Source of the DNA: an uncultured Prevotella sp.
GTDB taxonomy: Bacteria > Bacteroidota > Bacteroidia > Bacteroidales > Bacteroidaceae
DNA: 64,000 bases
Direction: 5' to 3'
Assembly: GCA_947164965.1 (NCBI GenBank)
Contig: CAMUYR010000011.1
Location: 1 to 64,000, forward strand
The notes beneath the pieces were generated by a model, which saw only the letters and a program-made list of their open reading frames with translations, was not told the DNA's origin and did not search any database. The translations under genes were made by a program, and so were the position numbers. Position 1 is the first letter of the stretch, and each line of letters begins with the position of its first letter. This document shows, piece after piece, positions 32,947-40,439 of the stretch.

Positions 32947-33120
32947 TTACTTGGCGGGCTCCCACTTGCAGCGGACGGGCGACACGATGGCACCCTCCTT
33001 CTTCAACTCAGCGAAAGCCTTGTCCACTTCCTTGCGGTCGGCCCCAAGTGCCTTTGTCACGTCGCCTGCCGAGACGGGTTTGCCAGCCTCGCGCATAGCC
33101 TGTAATACTTGTTTTTTCAT
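32947..33120 (-). CDS. Small winged-helix DNA-binding protein
   Basis: The 57-residue protein (MKKQVLQAMREAGKPVSAGD, then VTKALGADRKEVDKAFAELK and a basic WEPAK end) is a minimal helix-turn-helix of MarR/winged-helix type. It lies between the ferritin-like and rubredoxin genes and may regulate this operon. A short AATGTTCAATGTTCAA repeat fills the 34 nt upstream. Confidence 0.75.
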   Translation of the reverse strand: MKKQVLQAMREAGKPVSAGDVTKALGADRKEVDKAFAELKKEGAIVSPVRCKWEPAK

Positions 33121-33154
33121 AATGTTCAATGTTCAATTGTCAATGTTCAATGGA

Positions 33155-33616
33155 TTACATCATTGCGGTGAGGAAATTCTCATAGCCCAGTTTCTCGATG
33201 TAGTTGAGGTACTGGCACTCCCAGGCCATGTGGTCCTTCTCATCCTCAATCCACTTGTAGATGAGCTTCTGGGTGATGTAGTCGTCGCTGAAGGCAGCGG
33301 CCATTTCACACAAATCCTTGATGGCATCGGGAGCATAGTCGCTCTCAATCTGCTGCTTCGGATCATCGTAGAATGGGAACTCCATCGTTTTCATAGCCTC
33401 CTGCAGGTCTGCGGGCTTGCAACCGAGTTCCACAAGGCGGTTCAATACTTCCTCGGCCTCTTCCCACTCTTCCTCAGCCTCTTCCTTCCACTTGTCGGCT
33501 AACTTACTCCAGCCCTGCAGACGGCAATAAGCCGAGAATGCGAAATGTTGCTTACTGTTTCCAAACCAAGCTGCACCATAAAAGGCGAACTTCTTCAATG
33601 CTTCTTCTTTAGTCAT
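33155..33616 (-). CDS. Ferritin-like diiron protein
   Basis: The 153-residue four-helix protein has Glu/His pairs suitable for a diiron site: SKQHFAFSAYCRLQGW, EEAEEEWEEAEEVLNRL and WIEDEKDHMAWECQYLNYIE. It is probably an iron store or peroxide-detoxifying protein related to bacterioferritin or rubrerythrin. It is first in the operon that continues with winged helix, rubredoxin and MBL-rubredoxin. Confidence 0.8.
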   Translation of the reverse strand: MTKEEALKKFAFYGAAWFGNSKQHFAFSAYCRLQGWSKLADKWKEEAEEEWEEAEEVLNRLVELGCKPADLQEAMKTMEFPFYDDPKQQIESDYAPDAIKDLCEMAAAFSDDYITQKLIYKWIEDEKDHMAWECQYLNYIEKLGYENFLTAMM

Positions 33617-33667
33617 AATTCTTTCTTCTTTTAGTTATTAATAAATGAAATAATGTAATTTCGACGG

Positions 33668-33675
33668 CAAAGTTA
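33668..33675 (-). promoter_or_regulatory. Vegetative -7 box of the ferritin-rubredoxin operon
   Basis: TAACTTTG on the minus strand, about 50 nt upstream of the ATG at 33616 and divergent from the AraC promoter. Confidence 0.7.
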
Positions 33676-33752
33676 CGACTATTTTTTGATACTATTGCAA
33701 TCTAAAACGACACAAAAGTTGTCTGGAACGATACAAATTCAAAATAATTGTG

Positions 33753-33760
33753 TACCTTTG
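33753..33760 (+). promoter_or_regulatory. Vegetative -7 box of the AraC gene
   Basis: TACCTTTG, 27 nt upstream of the ATG at 33788. The 77-nt space to the divergent promoter at 33668 could hold shared operators. Confidence 0.7.
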
Positions 33761-33787
33761 CACCAAGTTTAATGTATTTTTGCACCC

Positions 33788-34666
33788 ATGTACACGTTAA
33801 AAGAAGGCTGGATAGCCATGCAAGGTTCTATGCCGGTAGAAAATTGGGACGGTAAGATGTACTGCACCGAGACCGATGCAGAACTTACTTTCCGCACCAA
33901 TATCATACAGGGATTTCTGGCGGCCTACACATTTACGCTGGTCATAGACGGCTGGCTCTCGATAGTCTATAACAACAGGGAACTGAAGCTCCGTCCCGGC
34001 GACCTCTACATTTATTCGCCCGGTATGCCCGTACTCATCGCTGCCGCTTCGAGCGATTATCGCGCCATCTGCCTGATGGCTGACGAGCATACCACCATCG
34101 AACTGCCTTCCGTCCACGACCTGGTGCACATCGCATACTCCCCCATCGTACAGTTGCACGAGCCGAAACTATCGTTACCCCCCGACGAGGTCCGCCACAT
34201 GGAGCAGCGCATGCGCGAAATCATCGGCTACCTGCACTCCGACCATCTCTACAAGCGAGAGATTCTTCGCATGCTCTATGCCGCCTTCCTGCTCGACATG
34301 CAGAATGCCCAGCAGCACAGCATCACCAGTCACCAGATACCGCCCCGCATTGAGGAAATCTTCATCGGTTTCATCCGCCTGTTGCCGTATCACTTTGCCG
34401 AGCATCACGACATCGCTTTCTATGCCTCCACGCTCCACATCACCCCCGTCTATCTCTCGCGTGTGGTGCGTCAGGTCACAGGTCGCACCGTCATCGACTA
34501 CATTAACCAGATGATTGTGATGGAAGCCTCCTTCCTACTGCGCACCTCACCGATGAGCATCACCCAGATTGCCGAGCACCTTCACTTTGCCGACACCCCC
34601 TCCTTCAGCAAGTTCTTCCTCCGCATGAAAGGCATGAATCCGAGGCGGTACAGAATGGAGAAATAA
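33788..34666 (+). CDS. AraC family transcriptional regulator
   Basis: The 292-residue regulator has an N-terminal cupin-like sensing domain (about 1-160; LKLRPGDLYIYSPGMP) and a C-terminal double helix-turn-helix (about 190-290; ASTLHITPVYLSRVVRQVTG, then ADTPSFSKFFLRMKGMNPRR). It is divergent from the ferritin-rubredoxin operon, which it may control; the effector is unknown. Confidence 0.92.
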   Translation: MYTLKEGWIAMQGSMPVENWDGKMYCTETDAELTFRTNIIQGFLAAYTFTLVIDGWLSIVYNNRELKLRPGDLYIYSPGMPVLIAAASSDYRAICLMADEHTTIELPSVHDLVHIAYSPIVQLHEPKLSLPPDEVRHMEQRMREIIGYLHSDHLYKREILRMLYAAFLLDMQNAQQHSITSHQIPPRIEEIFIGFIRLLPYHFAEHHDIAFYASTLHITPVYLSRVVRQVTGRTVIDYINQMIVMEASFLLRTSPMSITQIAEHLHFADTPSFSKFFLRMKGMNPRRYRMEK

Positions 34667-34691
34667 AGAAACTACTCTGGTAATTAGCATG

Positions 34692-35429
34692 TTACCTTGG
34701 CGCTAAGAAAGGGGTATCTGTGAGTCCACCATAGCTCTTGGCTGCTACCTGTAGGGCTTCTTCAGTAGTGTATTGCTGGTATAGTGTGCAACGGGTAACG
34801 ATGGTCTGCGGTGAACAGCGGTTGTCGTTTATACGAACCAGTGCCCAGCCCTTCATCTCATCAGCAAACTCTTCACCGACCAGGGCCAATTGCCCATCCA
34901 CTATGGTCATCTCACTTCTCGAAACGTCACGCATACTAAATCGAACACGCGGAAGCTGGCCTTCAATTTTCTGCTCAGCGGTATAGAGCCACAACTTCTC
35001 GTGAAACAGGTGTTCACCGTATGATAGGCCGGTCATCAGAGCGGGAACACCCTCCACTTCGCCCAACTCCTGTTGCAACGTAGGCAGTGTGCCGTCGCTC
35101 ACGGGTATGCCCGGCATTAGTAACGATGCTTGTTCCATCAGTTTTTTTTCTGTGTACACTACTGGCAATCGGTTGGCCAGCGATGCAAAATTCTGATAGG
35201 CATTGCCTCGCTCTGTGAACATCGTCTCGCAGAACCGAAGCATCTTCCATAGCGCAATGGTGTGTCGCATCCTTTGCCGTTGCATGAATTGCGCCAGCGT
35301 ATTACTACGCTTCTCCATCGAATTTGACACTCGACCAATCACTTGTCCCTGCCGCTTGTAGAATGTCACGCCACCAATGCGCACCTTGCCGGGTATCACC
35401 AACCCTAATGCAGAACTTTTCTTCTTCAT
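34692..35429 (-). CDS. Unidentified 245-residue protein
   Basis: No family is recognised with confidence. The basic N-terminus (GLVIPGKVRIGGVTFYKRQG, then QVIGRVSNSMEKRSNTLAQF) is reminiscent of DUF6266-type proteins of Bacteroidetes, which start with a GKVG...VYYxRxG pattern. The rest is mixed alpha/beta without signal peptide or membrane helix. It is monocistronic, and 11-bp tandem tract 2 begins 75 nt upstream of its start codon. Confidence 0.6.
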   Translation of the reverse strand: MKKKSSALGLVIPGKVRIGGVTFYKRQGQVIGRVSNSMEKRSNTLAQFMQRQRMRHTIALWKMLRFCETMFTERGNAYQNFASLANRLPVVYTEKKLMEQASLLMPGIPVSDGTLPTLQQELGEVEGVPALMTGLSYGEHLFHEKLWLYTAEQKIEGQLPRVRFSMRDVSRSEMTIVDGQLALVGEEFADEMKGWALVRINDNRCSPQTIVTRCTLYQQYTTEEALQVAAKSYGGLTDTPFLAPR

Positions 35430-35503
35430 CGCTTTTGTCTCCCATTGTTTAATGTTTTTATATCTTTTTTATCTTCTTTCGCTCAACCCATACCATAGTC
35501 TAG

Positions 35504-35718
35504 CTGTCGCCTCGTTGCTCCTTCGTACTTCCCTCGTCTTACCTTCGAAGTATGTCAAATATCTCCTCATTATTTTCCCATTACATGTTCAGTCGTATAC
35601 TGAGCAAATACTAAACAACTACTGGACAAGTACTGCACAAATACTTAACAAAAATAGGGACCACTCCCTTGCTACATGGTCGTTACATCGAGCTTACGTT
35701 GTACTTATGTTGTTTTCG
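35504..35718. repeat. Degenerate 11-bp-period tandem tract 2
   Basis: Nineteen 11-bp units with one 6-nt slip at 35592-35597. Sub-blocks: nnnTnCCyTCG at 35504-35547, nTAnnTnnyCA at 35559-35591, TACTnnnCAAn repeated five times at 35598-35652, and nnTnGnnCTTA at 35675-35707. It fills most of the 331-nt gap between the unidentified gene and the truncated thioredoxin. Confidence 0.78.
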
Positions 35719-35760
35719 CGACAACTATTTCAGAATACAAAGATACGAAATAGTTTTCAA

Positions 35761-35949
35761 TTATGATGCAATTAGATGTACCTTCAGGACTTTGACACGG
35801 CCTTCATATTGTTCTGCCAGACGCTTCAACATGGGTGCAAGTGCCTGACAAGGGCCACACCATGTGGCATAGAAATCGATGATGACGGGAGTCTTACCCG
35901 TGTAGTCGTACCCTCTGAGGTACTGCTGATAGTCTTTGATATTCTCCAT
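35761..35949 (-). pseudogene. Truncated thioredoxin
   Basis: The 62 codons give a good thioredoxin start (YTGKTPVIIDFYATWCGPCQ, active site WCGPC, then ALAPMLKRLAEQYEGRVKVL). They then run into HLIAS and stop. A thioredoxin needs about 105 residues, including the cis-Pro loop, which is missing. The truncation point lies 43 nt from 11-bp tract 2. It follows the ferredoxin gene by 7 nt. Confidence 0.75.
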
Positions 35950-35956
35950 ATTGCTT

Positions 35957-36673
35957 CTATTTTTTTAATGACATAATTTTTGTAGGACAAGCCAAGGTGC
36001 ATTTGCCGCACTTCAGGCAGTCTGGATGCAGATAGCCAGACTCCTGGCCTCGGCTGTCGTAGGGCGTAAGCTGCATGGGACAAACGCGAGCACAACTCTT
36101 GCACTTCATCTGGCACGATGCTGCTACATGCACGGCACTATAGGGTTTGGGTAGTGGCTGCTTACGAGGAGCTACCCACGACGAGATGGTTCCCATTGGG
36201 CAGAAACTACACCATGTGCGAGGCGCATAGATAAACGACAGGGTGATGCCGACGATGGTGGTCATCACGATAATCGTCCAGAATACGCGACCTATTCCGC
36301 TCCACATAGCCAATCCTCCTTCGCTCCAGGGAACTGTGAGTGTCAGTTGGGTGCCAAACATGCCGAAGATGAAGAACACCATGAACAGGCGGAAGCCGAA
36401 GGTGCGCACAAACGCCGGTATTGGCTTGTGGGGTGAGTATTTCGACAGCAGCCGGTCATACAGATTCCCTCGTGGACACACATTGCCACACCAGAAACGG
36501 CCTCGCCATATGGAGGTCAGCACTGGGCCAATCATACAGATGAGTGCGATAAGTCCGATAACCGGATAAAACCATCCGATGATGATGTATGCGATGATGA
36601 TCCAATATAGGTTCAGTCCTGGAGTCGCAAAGTGACGGTGGAAGTTCTTCTTTTTCTTATTGTTCTGATCCAT
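35957..36673 (-). CDS. NapH/CcoG-type membrane polyferredoxin
   Basis: The 238-residue protein has an N-terminal and two central transmembrane segments, then two 4Fe-4S motifs (CQMKCKSCARVCPMQL and CLKCGKCTLACPTKI). Extra Cys motifs in the membrane part (WCGNVCPRG, WCSFCPMG) are typical of NapH/YccM electron-transfer proteins. It probably moves electrons from the quinone pool to an unidentified partner. It is the upstream partner of the thioredoxin stub. Confidence 0.87.
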   Translation of the reverse strand: MDQNNKKKKNFHRHFATPGLNLYWIIIAYIIIGWFYPVIGLIALICMIGPVLTSIWRGRFWCGNVCPRGNLYDRLLSKYSPHKPIPAFVRTFGFRLFMVFFIFGMFGTQLTLTVPWSEGGLAMWSGIGRVFWTIIVMTTIVGITLSFIYAPRTWCSFCPMGTISSWVAPRKQPLPKPYSAVHVAASCQMKCKSCARVCPMQLTPYDSRGQESGYLHPDCLKCGKCTLACPTKIMSLKK

Positions 36674-36736
36674 ATTACGCGTTTGTTAAATTATTCCATT
36701 CTTCCATATTTCATTTGACTATCGTCGAATTCCTCC

Positions 36737-37279
36737 TCACTCGGCAGAGCTCAAGCCAGCTTGACTCTGCACTCGCTCGTTCGTCATTTCATCACCCTGC
36801 TTGTCATACTGCTTACGCTTGCCGGTAGGAGGGGCAGTAAGGGTTATCTTAACCACAGCTGTTCGTTCCAAACTGCGAGCGATGGCATCATCGAATGCAT
36901 CCATGTGGTGGGGAAGGAATCGTAGGCAAATGGCTCTTAGAGCCTCGATCTTCTCGTCTTTGTCCGTCACTATCTCTGCCTTGCCGACAGCCATTGCAGA
37001 TTTGTACTGTAGGGTGAAACTGCCATCCTTGGGGCCAACGGTAGGCGTGCATTTAGTGACAGCCGACAAGGCCACCATTGGATTGGCGGCAATGCAATCT
37101 AGTTTCTCGCCTTCCATCGCGCAATGGAAATAAAACGTATTCTCGTCAGTACGTGCCAACGACAGGGGTACACCGTAAGGCGTGCCATCAGGTCTTGTGA
37201 AACTAACGGTAATGTATGGAGCCTTTTCCAACACCTCCAAGGCGAAGGCGGCATCCATTTCTCTGCTTGCTTTTCTCAT
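36737..37279 (-). CDS. Pyridoxamine 5'-phosphate oxidase-fold protein, copy 2
   Basis: The 180-residue paralog is nearly identical to the protein at 4391 (same MRKASREMDAAFALEVL start, same YGVPLSLARTDENTFYFHCA core). The end differs: after GKRKQYDK the tail reads MTNERVQSQAGLSSAE, all of it encoded by the bulged-hairpin repeat at 36744. ATG 37279 matches the copy-1 start and lies just past the upstream gene's stop codon. Confidence 0.85.
   Translation of the reverse strand: MRKASREMDAAFALEVLEKAPYITVSFTRPDGTPYGVPLSLARTDENTFYFHCAMEGEKLDCIAANPMVALSAVTKCTPTVGPKDGSFTLQYKSAMAVGKAEIVTDKDEKIEALRAICLRFLPHHMDAFDDAIARSLERTAVVKITLTAPPTGKRKQYDKQGDEMTNERVQSQAGLSSAE
36744..36770 (-). repeat. Bulged-hairpin dispersed repeat, copy 5 (forms the gene's 3' end)
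   Basis: On the minus strand GCAGAG-TCAAGC pairs perfectly with GCTTGA-G-CTCTGC across a TG loop, with one bulged base; CGAGTGAGGAGG follows. About 78 bp including both flanks (GAAATGACGAACGA before, GGAATTCGACGATAGTC and AAATG after) match the copy at 43217. Confidence 0.78.
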
Positions 37280-37280
37280 A

Positions 37281-37949
37281 TCATAAATTATTAATTGCCC
37301 AGGCGAATCCCTTTGCCATCCGTTTGTCGGAATCGACGAAGTGATTGCCAACATTCCATTCAAGTATGGTATTAATCTCTTGTTTCGTCAATAGTTCATG
37401 CTGTTTACGGATGGCATTACCGACCTGCGCCATGATTGGATTCTTGGCCTTTTCCTCCTTGTCGCCAAGGCTGAGATAGAAGGATTTTGGAAACGGTTTG
37501 TTTTCTGATGCATAATCAATCCAATGAGGGTACCATACGGATGGAGAGGCTGCAGCAATGCTCTTAAACTTGTCTGTCTGATACACAGCCCATAAGGAAA
37601 AAAGACCAGCGAGTGAATAACCACCAAGTATGAGGTGAGGAATGTTTTCTTGAACCTCAGGCAGCAGTTGACTTGTAATGAACTCCAGCGTCTTTTCTGC
37701 TCCGCTACCGAAGGGAACCTTTCCAAACACAGGAGGTGCAGTCCAGGGAGTCAGTTCCTGATTCCACTCCTTTATCATAAAAGCCACAAGCGAAAAAGGC
37801 TTATCAGATAGCTCCTTGATTGCCTCGACTTCTTGATCCAATACCTCCAAGTCATGCTCATCAATAGGCTGGATCAGCAGGTATTTGGCTGCTTCATCCT
37901 GATACAGAAAACATGTCCTATCGGAGAGAGTGTATTCTTTTCTATTCAT
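37281..37949 (-). CDS. Alpha/beta-hydrolase esterase
   Basis: The 222-residue cytosolic protein has an esterase-like nucleophile elbow (LILGGYSLAGLFSLWA, GxSxAG) and a C-terminal GNHFVDSDKRMAKGF with the probable catalytic His. It resembles the small IroE/Fes-like esterases, but the substrate is unknown. Its start overlaps the next upstream gene's stop by 4 nt. Confidence 0.8.
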   Translation of the reverse strand: MNRKEYTLSDRTCFLYQDEAAKYLLIQPIDEHDLEVLDQEVEAIKELSDKPFSLVAFMIKEWNQELTPWTAPPVFGKVPFGSGAEKTLEFITSQLLPEVQENIPHLILGGYSLAGLFSLWAVYQTDKFKSIAAASPSVWYPHWIDYASENKPFPKSFYLSLGDKEEKAKNPIMAQVGNAIRKQHELLTKQEINTILEWNVGNHFVDSDKRMAKGFAWAINNL

Positions 37950-38251
37950 AGTATTCTATTTGGGAGTTCCTCACTGACATTGAAGTCATCGTGGAATCCG
38001 TCATCATACTTATAAACAATCCGCATGCCGCGATAGGTAGATGGAACCTTCAGTACCTCCAGCAGATGCCACTTGGGACGGCCAAAGTCGTATGACTCCC
38101 TATCGAGGATAATTACGTTCGAAACGAAATCGAAATGGTAGTAGCCGCCACCAATGCACTGTTCACCTGGTTTCAGCAAGTGCTTGTGCTGGTTGACCAT
38201 TCCCAGACGGGACACCCCATCCATTGTTATTATGAACTTTGGTAGTGTCAT
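37946..38251 (-). CDS. Small conserved hypothetical protein
   Basis: The 101-residue protein (ITMDGVSRLGMVNQHKHLLK, then GEQCIGGGYYHFDFVSNVII) is beta-rich with no signal peptide. No family can be assigned. It is translationally coupled (ATGA overlaps) to the Nim-like gene before it and the esterase after it, so it is expressed as part of that operon. Confidence 0.7.
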   Translation of the reverse strand: MTLPKFIITMDGVSRLGMVNQHKHLLKPGEQCIGGGYYHFDFVSNVIILDRESYDFGRPKWHLLEVLKVPSTYRGMRIVYKYDDGFHDDFNVSEELPNRIL

Positions 38252-38742
38252 ATACCATGTTGATTTACAAGTTCAATGGCCTCTTTCCCTGTCAGATGCT
38301 CAATGTCGAAACGTATCATTACCATGCGAGACAATCCCTTCTCAATCTCCTTTTGCAAGGCTTCCTCTTGATTAGGATTGTATCTGTCTCCAAGCAGTCG
38401 GGCTGTTTCTAACTTCTCCTGCTCATCCTCTATGATGTGGATGCGCCCGAAGGCTATCACGCTGCGGAAATAAGTGGTGTACTTCTCAGGATGCACTTCG
38501 TCCTGATCAATGACACAGAACGAAGCTTTATCGCAGTTTCTGATGGCATCGATCTTATGGCCACTCAACGCACTGTGGAAATATAACTTGCCATCGGCAT
38601 AGACATAACTGATGGGAACTGCGTATGGATAGCCGTTGTCACCCAATAGTGCCAATGTGCCAGCAGTAGACTCCTGCAAGATCCCGATGCTCTTTTCTTC
38701 TGAAAGTTGCTGGCGCTTACGCCTCATTGATCTGAATTCCAT
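38248..38742 (-). CDS. Nim-like PPOX-fold flavoprotein (5-nitroimidazole reductase family)
   Basis: The 164-residue protein has the NimA pattern: MRRKRQQLSEEKSIGILQES, then GDNGYPYAVPISYVYADGKL, HSALSGHKIDAIRNCDKASF and EKYTTYFRSVIAFGRIHIIE. Nim proteins reduce nitroimidazoles to inactive amines and can give metronidazole resistance, but many chromosomal homologues do not. It is a different subfamily from the two PPOX paralogs at 4391 and 36737. Confidence 0.87.
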   Translation of the reverse strand: MEFRSMRRKRQQLSEEKSIGILQESTAGTLALLGDNGYPYAVPISYVYADGKLYFHSALSGHKIDAIRNCDKASFCVIDQDEVHPEKYTTYFRSVIAFGRIHIIEDEQEKLETARLLGDRYNPNQEEALQKEIEKGLSRMVMIRFDIEHLTGKEAIELVNQHGI

Positions 38743-38743
38743 A

Positions 38744-39067
38744 TTATGATACAGTTTTTAGTCCGACAATTGACACAATAAGTGTCGTGATGAAAAACAA
38801 TCGCCAAAAAGTAGATGGCTCGTGGAAGATAAAGATGCCTACAAGAACAGTTCCCACAGCACCTATTCCCGTCCATACCGGGTAGGCCGTCCCTAAAGGT
38901 AGCGTCTGCGTGGCTTTGGCCAATAGTCCCATACTGAGAATGGTGAAAGCCAGAAATCCGCTCATCCATAGCCACCATTCAGTTCCAATCACATACTTTG
39001 CACGACCAAGACAATAGGTGAACCCCGTCTCACATAGTCCTGCAACAATCAAAATAATCCAGCTCAT
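38744..39067 (-). CDS. SMR family (EmrE-like) multidrug/guanidinium exporter
   Basis: The 107-residue, four-helix protein has the conserved membrane Glu in AGLCETGFTYCLGRAKY and the ATQTLPLGTAYPVWTGIGAV signature. It is a small proton-coupled exporter of cations. The start at 39067 is the family start and is supported by the promoter at 39131, which rules out the longer frame. It is first in the operon leading to the Nim-like protein, the small hypothetical, the esterase and PPOX copy 2. Confidence 0.92.
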   Translation of the reverse strand: MSWIILIVAGLCETGFTYCLGRAKYVIGTEWWLWMSGFLAFTILSMGLLAKATQTLPLGTAYPVWTGIGAVGTVLVGIFIFHEPSTFWRLFFITTLIVSIVGLKTVS

Positions 39068-39130
39068 TTGGTTACTGATTGCCTGTTTGAGGGCTGCAGA
39101 ACTATTCCGGCGACTCCTTCTAAGGCGCTG

Positions 39131-39138
39131 CAAAGGTA
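39131..39138 (-). promoter_or_regulatory. Vegetative -7 box of the SMR operon
   Basis: TACCTTTG on the minus strand, 64 nt upstream of the SMR start codon. Confidence 0.72.
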
Positions 39139-39213
39139 CGAAAAATATGCCAATTTGCAGTGAAACGGGAGATTCTTTTGGGATTTATTATGAGAATGGA
39201 TGTATTTATCTTT

Positions 39214-39363
39214 CTAATCGTTGATGTAGTTTTTTGTACTCATGTCGTAGTAGAGTGCTTCGAGTTCCTGCAGGGTTAGGTTCTCTACAGAGTGCTCGAT
39301 TATCCTTATAAGTTCCTCACGACGGAAGTCGTCTGACTGTCCAAAACGTCCTGTGTATGCCAT
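39214..39363 (-). CDS. Small acidic helical protein (49 residues)
   Basis: This short frame reads MAYTGRFGQSDDFRREELIR, then IIEHSVENLTLQELEALYYD and ends MSTKNYIND. The composition, amphipathic helix and codon usage look genuine, and it follows the PPC-domain gene by 8 nt on the same strand. No family is known to me. It is probably cotranscribed with the two genes upstream. Confidence 0.6.
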   Translation of the reverse strand: MAYTGRFGQSDDFRREELIRIIEHSVENLTLQELEALYYDMSTKNYIND

Positions 39364-39371
39364 ATCTCACA

Positions 39372-39848
39372 TTATTTGAAGTTCCAGAATCCAGTACCCG
39401 TCTCAGGGTCAAACTTTCTACCGATTGAACCACCAATAGTAGGACGCAACTCTATCTCTGCGGTATAAAGTACCGTCGTCGATTTAAGATGTCCTCCTGC
39501 CATACCATGCTGACCATCTTGGTGCCCTCCCACGATGTTATCAACATCGCGGTTCCCTCCCTTGAAAGAGAACAAAGCATGAGTATGATGATAGAGTTGG
39601 CCGTCATCACCAGAAACCACATTGCCATTGAGGGATACCAGTTCCAGCATCCCTTCAATTGTCTCCGTTTCAAAGCTACCACTTTCTGGAATGAACACCT
39701 GCAATTCAGCATTACTACAACCACCGATGCCAGAGAAAATGGCAGACGGGATAGACTCTTTACGGCAGATTTCGAGAATGTTGCCGATGATTTCATCACC
39801 ACGATCCATCCTGATATAGTACGTTTCACCTATCTTCTTGTATTCCAT
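39372..39848 (-). CDS. PPC/DUF296 domain protein
   Basis: The 158-residue protein has the PCC fold: YIRMDRGDEIIGNILEICRK, FSGIGGCSNAELQVF, VSLNGNVVSGDDGQLYHHTHA and GGHLKSTTVLYTAEIEL. The central HxH cluster binds metal in crystal structures of bacterial members. Plant relatives bind AT-rich DNA; the bacterial role is unknown. It is 3 nt downstream of the YjbQ gene. Confidence 0.9.
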   Translation of the reverse strand: MEYKKIGETYYIRMDRGDEIIGNILEICRKESIPSAIFSGIGGCSNAELQVFIPESGSFETETIEGMLELVSLNGNVVSGDDGQLYHHTHALFSFKGGNRDVDNIVGGHQDGQHGMAGGHLKSTTVLYTAEIELRPTIGGSIGRKFDPETGTGFWNFK

Positions 39849-39851
39849 AGA

Positions 39852-40265
39852 TCACTCTCCCATAATTGTTACTACCAACCTTCTTGCCCCACCGAAATTC
39901 CTATACTCACAGAAGTAGATTCCCTGCCAGGTGCCCATGTTCAATCGACCATCGGTAATGGGGATAGTCAGGCTCACGCCACTCAATGTTGACTTGGCAT
40001 GAGCTGGCATATCGTCTGCACCCTCCAGCGTATGCTCGTATTCGGGTCTGTTCTCAGGGACAAGCCTGTTGAAAATGGTTTCCATATCTACCCGTACATC
40101 AGGATCAGCATTTTCATTGATACTCAGTCCGCAGCTCGTATGCTTGCAGAATATATTGACGATGCCTGTCTTTGGCAACTTTGGCAACTGGCTCAGAATC
40201 TCACTGGTCACCAAATGGAATCCACGAGACTTAGATTTTAGCGTTATTTCTATTTGCTGAATCAT
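39852..40265 (-). CDS. YjbQ/UPF0047 family protein
   Basis: The 137-residue protein has the YjbQ signature: GFHLVTSEILSQLPKLPKTG, FCKHTSCGLSINENADPDVR and LNMGTWQGIYFCEYRNFGG. Members complement thiamine-phosphate synthase when overexpressed, but the natural role is unsettled. ATG 40265 is the family start; the longer frame to 40301 would run into the promoter box at 40299. Confidence 0.92.
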   Translation of the reverse strand: MIQQIEITLKSKSRGFHLVTSEILSQLPKLPKTGIVNIFCKHTSCGLSINENADPDVRVDMETIFNRLVPENRPEYEHTLEGADDMPAHAKSTLSGVSLTIPITDGRLNMGTWQGIYFCEYRNFGGARRLVVTIMGE

Positions 40266-40298
40266 ATCAACTTCATAAACATTTCTAATTTTAGGGTG

Positions 40299-40306
40299 CA
40301 AATATA
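40299..40306 (-). promoter_or_regulatory. Vegetative -7 box of the YjbQ operon
   Basis: TATATTTG on the minus strand, 34 nt before the ATG at 40265; divergent from the sigma-operon promoters. Confidence 0.65.
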
Positions 40307-40327
40307 CGAAAAATGCTGCAAATTCAT

Positions 40328-40391
40328 TAACTTTGCAAACAAAATTATTATTCTAATGTCACCTTTTGTCCTTCCGACTTGTTATATAAGT
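40328..40391 (+). promoter_or_regulatory. Two candidate promoters of the ECF sigma operon
   Basis: TAACTTTG at 40328-40335 is a vegetative -7 box. TGTCACCTTTT (from 40357) with CGACTTGTTATATAAG (from 40375) resembles the CACCTTTT...CGnC pattern often seen ahead of Bacteroidetes ECF sigma operons, so autoregulation is plausible. The start codon is at 40440. Confidence 0.45.
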
Positions 40392-40439
40392 GACCAAGGT
40401 CAGAAATATACAAAAGTCTAACAATAAAAAAGAAAGAAA

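Noticed and set aside
32810..33502. Plus-strand frame of 230 codons
   Set aside because: Shadow of the winged-helix and ferritin-like genes; passes through a GC-rich hairpin and tandem repeats.
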